The notes under the pieces: model-generated
Database searches by the model: none
Told to the model about the DNA's origin: nothing
Seen by the model: the letters and a program-made list of their open reading frames with translations, nothing else
Translations under genes and position numbers: made by a program
From: Lindgomyces ingoldianus
Taxonomy: Eukaryota; Ascomycota; Dothideomycetes; Pleosporales; Lindgomycetaceae
Direction: 5' to 3'
Assembly: GCF_010093535.1 (NCBI RefSeq)
Contig: NW_022985202.1
Span: 349,735 to 413,734, forward strand
Length of the DNA: 64,000 bases
Part shown: piece by piece, positions 59,699-64,000 of the stretch
Numbering within the stretch: the first letter of the stretch is position 1
Layout: each line of letters opens with the position of its first letter

Positions 59699-60611
59699 AT
59701 GTGTTTTATGTAAAGCCGCCAGTCCTTACAAAGGATGATAATGCACTGTAAGGCTAGAAGCGGCCTGTACAACGCTCCTTACGCGCGACAGGTATATATA
59801 CTATTCTGTACGTAAATTAACTGTTGGTTGATTATTCGCACCTTTTAGTTGTGTTGGCGCAGGGGCACAGAGCTCTGTCCTTACACTTATTAAGTACAAT
59901 TTTCTATGTATTTCATGTTAGCTAGCTTGGTCGTGGAATACGTTATAACTATTGTAAACAAAAGTTTAATAATTATATAGCTATATAAAAAGCTAATAAA
60001 GTAAAGTACATTATATTATAGTTTAGGTGCTTTACTATTGAGTATTTATTTACATCTATAATAGCAAAGGTAGCAAGGGCTATAGCAATAACAGCAGAGG
60101 CTACAGTAAAGACGGTAGGTGCTATAGTAAAGGCAGTAGGAGCCTTTGTAGCTTAAGGAAGGAAGATTTCTGTATCAGGAATGTGACACCTTCCTTCTAT
60201 CCTTACCACCCTGCTTATAGATAAGCCACTTGATTTCGCCTTAGAGGAGGATCATATTCCGCTTGCTAGTTTGATAAGATGCGCGACGAAGGAAAACGAA
60301 GGAAAAATAACAAAAAATAACAAAAAAATAACAACGTTATGATACTGCTAAACCCACACAGCGAACGTGATTATTCCTTGATAGCTCGGATTGCGGAGAT
60401 GCATGTGAGCCGGAAATCCACGGGTTAATACTCTGTCATATTTCTTCTCCGCGGGAACCGGAACTAACCACTGGGCCGCGTCGCCAAGTCGGTGAATCCC
60501 CGCTCTCGGTAGAAAAAGCAAATTAAAAGAATCGATAGTGGATGGCCCACGAAGATAAAGAATCGAGGTTTCCCTGTGGGTTGGCACTTCCATTTCGTCC
60601 TCTTAAGACCC
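59699..60611. other. Repeat relics upstream of the phosphatase gene
   Basis: A 139-bp stretch (59747-59885) starts TGTAAGG and ends CCTTACA, like a short LTR, but no target duplication is visible. About 60060-60150 holds decayed GCTATAGTAAAGGCAGTAGG-type repeats. From about 60250 composition is normal again. No gene is supported. Confidence 0.45.
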
Positions 60612-62079
60612 ATGATGCTTGTCAGCGGATCACTTCTTGTGCTACTCGGTGGCATAGCTTCTCCATCTATTGCGGAGACAGTTCATGGCGTCCTCGTCTT
60701 TACCCGCCATGGCGATCGTGCGTTAAATCCTTAACTCGCTAAGACGAGATTTAGGTAACTGGTGGATAGGTACTTCTAAGCACTATAGCGGATATGGCTT
60801 GACGAGTCTTGGATTTGAGCAGAATTTCCAGGTTGGAAGTAGCTACCGTAGTCGCTATCTCTCGTCGGCCTCTCCTCGGCGGATCTTCAACATCTCAGAG
60901 GACAAATATGTCCCTTCTCAGATATACGCCTCTGCACCAGATCAATCGGTCCTTATTAACACTGCAACGGCATTCCTTCAAGGATTCTACCCGCCCTTGG
61001 GGGGCGTCAGTCCGAAGCTGGCCACCCAAACGCTCAACAATGGGACGGCGACTCAGAATCCTCTCAATGGATATCAATACGTCTTCCTGCACGGAGCCGA
61101 TGCCAACTCTCCGGACACTATCTGGCTCAAGGGTGACGATGCCTGTCCAGCCCTGACGAACGCATCCGAAAGCTTTGAGAACAGCACCGAATTCCAGGCC
61201 AAGCTGGAGTCGACCAAGGCCTTCTACGCTGGATTCTGGGACTTCCTCAAAGGTGTTTACGATTACACGCCCCAGAAAATGACCTATGCAAAGGCCTTTG
61301 ATATCTTTGATTTAATCAATGTCGCGAATATCCACAACAGTTCCATTCCAAGAAACATCACTTCCGAAGAGTTGTTCCAACTTCGCACACTCGCTGACAG
61401 CGCCGAGTTCGCATACAACTTCAACGCTAGCCAACCTGCCCGATCAATAGGTGGCAAGACCCTGACCGGTGCCATCCTTAACCAACTAAACCAAACCGTC
61501 ACAACCAAGGGTAAACTCAAATTCTCGCTATTAGCCGGCAGCTACGATAGCTTCCTCGCCTTTTTTGGACTCTCAAATCTGATCTCGGCCAGCACCAACT
61601 TCTACGGCCTGCCGGACTACGCCTCTACTATGGCATTCGAGCTCTTCACGCCTGAGAATACCACGGCCTTCCCCTCGGACGTTAACGCACTCAGTGTGCG
61701 ATTCCTCTTCCACAATGGCTCCGCTGGCTCACTCGATACCTTTCCGCTGTTCGGGCGCTCGGAGAACACAACTCCTTGGCCGGAGTTTGTCACACAGATG
61801 AAGAGTCGAGCGATTACGAATGCCGAGCAATGGTGCCAGACATGCAATAGCCCCGATGACTTTTGTGCACTGTATAGGACAGTGCCAACGTCAGTAGCGG
61901 AGAAGAGCAAAGGTGGTATGTCGAATGCGATGGCTGGTGTGATTGGTGCAATGGTGATGCTTGGTGTCGTCGCGATTTGTGGTATACTTGCATTTGTGCT
62001 ATTCTGGCGACGAAAGAAGGAAGCCGCTGTGACGACTGAGGAGAAGGCCAGTGTAGCTAGTGGAAGCGTAAGTGTTTGA
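60612..62079 (+). CDS. Histidine-acid-phosphatase-like protein with C-terminal membrane anchor
   Basis: A branch-2 histidine phosphatase fold protein. The model has two exons (60612-60717 and 60770-62079; a 52-bp intron, donor GTGCGT, phase 1), giving 471 residues. The splice restores the catalytic motif: FTRHGDR joined to TSKHYSGYGLTSLGF (R32, H33 as the nucleophile, R36). A signal peptide covers about 1-21. Many N-x-S/T sites suggest glycosylation. A transmembrane helix (about 424-447) is followed by WRRKK and a short tail, so it should sit on the outer surface or in the secretory pathway. In the segment equivalent to the usual HD proton-donor motif I read LLAGSYDSFLAFFGL, with Tyr in place of His. 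This suggests reduced or altered catalysis, though the alignment is by eye. Confidence 0.85.
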
Positions 62080-62534
62080 GCATGCTAGGGTAGTCTCAAG
62101 GATTCTAGGGCTCTCTGTTCTGGTGACACGGCAGTGGGAATTGTTTTTGTTGATGTTACATGATCAGATGCTAGTCGCGAGCAGTATCAAAGACTAAGAA
62201 TAGAGAATGTAATTTCCTAATCCCATTGCTTCAATTTCGAGCTCAGAACTTCCACCTAACTTTTCCGCGTCCTTTTTGCATCTGCCAGCACAGGCGCAGA
62301 ACCTTTAGCACTTCAGACCACGCTTTCCTTTCCGCTTGTGCCTCAACAATGTCGCTATAGCTCACTATGTAGAATGATAGTAATATTCGTCGTGCCCACA
62401 CGCTTTGAGCTGCTTAAAGTTAAAGTACCCTTCATGTGTTATCTCAGCACGCAGGGAGGGTCGTTATACTCGATTCCAGTCTAACTTTAATAACCGCTAG
62501 ATACATCTCAAAGTAAGCTCTGCCTAATTAAGCT
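62080..62534. other. Intergenic spacer between convergent genes
   Basis: About 450 bases with no supported gene, between the ends of the phosphatase-like gene (+) and the F-box gene (-). Confidence 0.5.
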
Positions 62535-63434
62535 TTATCCTCTCTGGCTATATAACCTAAGCAAATCCCAGCATAAGATCACCCCTTTAATAATACCGCG
62601 ACGTGTATTCGCAAATGTGTTCAACGGAAAGGAGTACGATCTGCATTGGTTGATTGTATTTGGCTTGCTCGTGTATGGCACATTGCATCTGATTGTTTGG
62701 AGGGAAGGGGTGCATGAGACAATGCGGGCAAGATCGATATCAGAGAAGTTTCCGTCGACAAGGTCCAAATGTTTCAAAACAGGTGAAATGGGTCCAGCAT
62801 CTGGAAAATCCCTCGCTCCTTGATTGGCTCCACGGGCATTGCATCTGAGGTAGCTTAACCTGGGTAAAATAAGAAGAGCAGCAATCCTATCAATATCTAG
62901 GTAGGGAATCTCAATTGCCTCCAATCGATCCCTGAATGCCACCTTGGGTGAGGTGAGGAGAGCGAACAGTTCCTCTGGCTTGAACTCGTAAGAGTGACAG
63001 TGTATTTTGATGACTTTGAGATTAATGAAGCGGCGGAGATATTTATACTTGAAGCTGCACCAAACTTCGAGTGAATGAACTTTGAGATTACGCTGCGGGG
63101 TCCTTTCCATGGATTTCTGGAACAAAGCGAACATTTTTGGAAGCCTCAAGTAGACGTGTCTAGGTATGAGGTTTCCTGCGACACCGTAAAAGGCGCAGCA
63201 ACTGAGTGCGAGATGCAAGAGCGTAGTGGATTCACCTTCCAGAGCTGAAATGATTAAACAAATGAGATCAATAGGTAGATCAAGAAGCTGCATAGTGGAG
63301 AACGGAAAGTTGATGGAATTGCGGGTGGGTACATTGATCTGATGAGGGGTTGTACCGAAGAAATTTCGAAAGAAAGCTTCACGTGTTCTCTCATGAAAAT
63401 CCCGAGCTGGTGGTTCGGGAGGGGTGACCGCCAC
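62535..63434 (-). CDS. F-box protein with leucine-rich C-terminal part
   Basis: The single frame gives 299 residues. An F-box lies at about 48-90 (MQLLDLPIDLICLIISALEG, then LALSCCAFYGVA), the module that docks on Skp1 in SCF ubiquitin ligases. The rest has Leu-rich segments spaced like degenerate LRRs (NLKVHSLEVW, RLEAIEIPYLDIDRIAALLI, VLKHLDLVDGNFSDIDLARI, SLQTIRC). This is the usual form of the large, fast-evolving fungal F-box families, and no substrate can be inferred. The Met at 63434 adds 47 weakly ordered residues. The Met at 63293, directly before the F-box, is an equally good start. It lies 39 bp downstream of an ankyrin gene on the same strand. Confidence 0.7.
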   Translation of the reverse strand: MAVTPPEPPARDFHERTREAFFRNFFGTTPHQINVPTRNSINFPFSTMQLLDLPIDLICLIISALEGESTTLLHLALSCCAFYGVAGNLIPRHVYLRLPKMFALFQKSMERTPQRNLKVHSLEVWCSFKYKYLRRFINLKVIKIHCHSYEFKPEELFALLTSPKVAFRDRLEAIEIPYLDIDRIAALLILPRLSYLRCNARGANQGARDFPDAGPISPVLKHLDLVDGNFSDIDLARIVSCTPSLQTIRCNVPYTSKPNTINQCRSYSFPLNTFANTRRGIIKGVILCWDLLRLYSQRG

Positions 63435-63473
63435 TATGGTCCATGCTACCTACTCGAATCTGTTTCCCAACCA

Positions 63474-64000
63474 TCAACCAAAAGCTCGACACGACATCCT
63501 AAACGATGACATCAATGCTAAAACTATGGCGAGCAACCCCAATGCCATACCTAAGGTGGGCGATGACCAGAGCGATTTCGCACCCACCTTTTCCAGTGAT
63601 AGTAAGGCAGCCCCCGTAGATATATTCTCGTCTTGCAGGATTCCAGGCTTAGCCAAGTCCAAGAACTCTTTCTTGGATGTCGGAGACCGTCTGGGTGGAT
63701 GTCCAATCCCTTCCTGCCCCCCCTCGTCACGCTTCTCACCCACCTGGAAAGTGTCGATTGTGGGTACTTCAGGACTTGGTGAGGGTGACGACTTTATCTT
63801 TGTGGCAGCTTCGAACAGGAATTTCTCGACTTCTTCATTTTCCCAGCTCTTCGCAACTTGAAGGGGCGTCATTCCGTTTGCATTCTTTAGCTGGATGGGG
63901 GCACCTGCTCCCACAAGTCTTTTACATGCTTGTAGATTGCCGAACGCAGCAGCCCAGCCAAGAGCTTTGTGCAGCTGACCGCTTGTGCTGCTGATTTGCG
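63474..64000 (-). CDS. Ankyrin-repeat protein with C-terminal membrane segment (partial, 5' end outside window)
   Basis: The open frame runs off the window end. It contains the end of an ankyrin repeat domain: LHKALGWAAAFGNLQACKRL, then GAGAPIQLKNANGMTPLQVA. A Ser/Pro-rich linker (KSSPSPSPEVPTIDTF) follows, and near the C-terminus a hydrophobic segment (TLGMALGLLAIVLALMSSF) that could anchor it in a membrane. The stop is at 63474-63476. The first Met inside the window in this frame is not the true start. Ankyrin repeats mediate protein binding, and the partner is unknown. Confidence 0.7.
   Translation of the reverse strand, partial: QISSTSGQLHKALGWAAAFGNLQACKRLVGAGAPIQLKNANGMTPLQVAKSWENEEVEKFLFEAATKIKSSPSPSPEVPTIDTFQVGEKRDEGGQEGIGHPPRRSPTSKKEFLDLAKPGILQDENISTGAALLSLEKVGAKSLWSSPTLGMALGLLAIVLALMSSFRMSCRAFG

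Overview
The window is a piece of a filamentous ascomycete nuclear genome (Pezizomycotina; a leotiomycete-type relative is my inference, not shown). The evidence is many short GT-AG introns of about 46-200 bp, fungal-type gene families (LIM-RhoGAP Lrg1, secreted tyrosinase, oxalate decarboxylase, LanC-like protein), and a very AT-rich, TpA-rich block full of stop-riddled retrotransposons. That last pattern is the usual footprint of repeat-induced point mutation (RIP).

Region 1-25,178 is an AT-rich, gene-free block of nested transposons whose edges can be read to the base. It holds: an inverted-repeat structure around an antisense copia fragment (1-2212); a full-length Ty1/copia element (2785-9177, 280-bp LTRs, TSD CTTTT); a chromodomain Ty3/gypsy element (9647-23077, 290-bp LTRs, TSD TAAGC); and a second full-length copia element inserted antisense into the gypsy reverse transcriptase (13206-19226, 268-bp LTRs, TSD TTTAC). 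A 204-bp solo LTR also sits inside the gypsy element (20904-21107, TSD CAAAG). Last comes a truncated antisense copia copy (about 23320-25178) whose LTR is split by a 384-bp GC-normal element with TIRs, a TGA duplication and a 12 x 10-bp tandem array.

Region 25,179-29,462 has normal base composition, but I recognise no intact gene in it.

Region 29,463-56,299 is gene-rich: RPB4 (RNA polymerase II subunit), an Lrg1-like LIM-RhoGAP, a broken RBR/IBR ubiquitin-ligase gene, a Tam-like methyltransferase, a seven-exon secreted tyrosinase, a LanC-like protein, a cysteine-rich single-pass membrane protein, a broken ToxD-type enoyl reductase, a bicupin oxalate decarboxylase, a secreted selenium-binding-protein-like beta-propeller, a 5'-truncated MmgE/PrpD gene and a quinone-oxidoreductase-like MDR protein. 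RPB4 and the RhoGAP are housekeeping. The stretch from the methyltransferase onward is accessory and contains three broken genes.

Region 56,300-60,600 is repeat-rich, with a 90-bp tandem duplication, a MITE-like repeat and a 970-bp non-autonomous hAT-type element with 8-bp TSD. Region 60,612-64,000 holds a membrane-anchored histidine-acid-phosphatase-like protein, an F-box protein and the 3' part of an ankyrin-repeat membrane protein cut by the window end.

Exon models were built by hand from splice consensus, reading phase and family conservation. Two introns (in the RhoGAP and the oxalate decarboxylase) are best explained as GC-AG introns.
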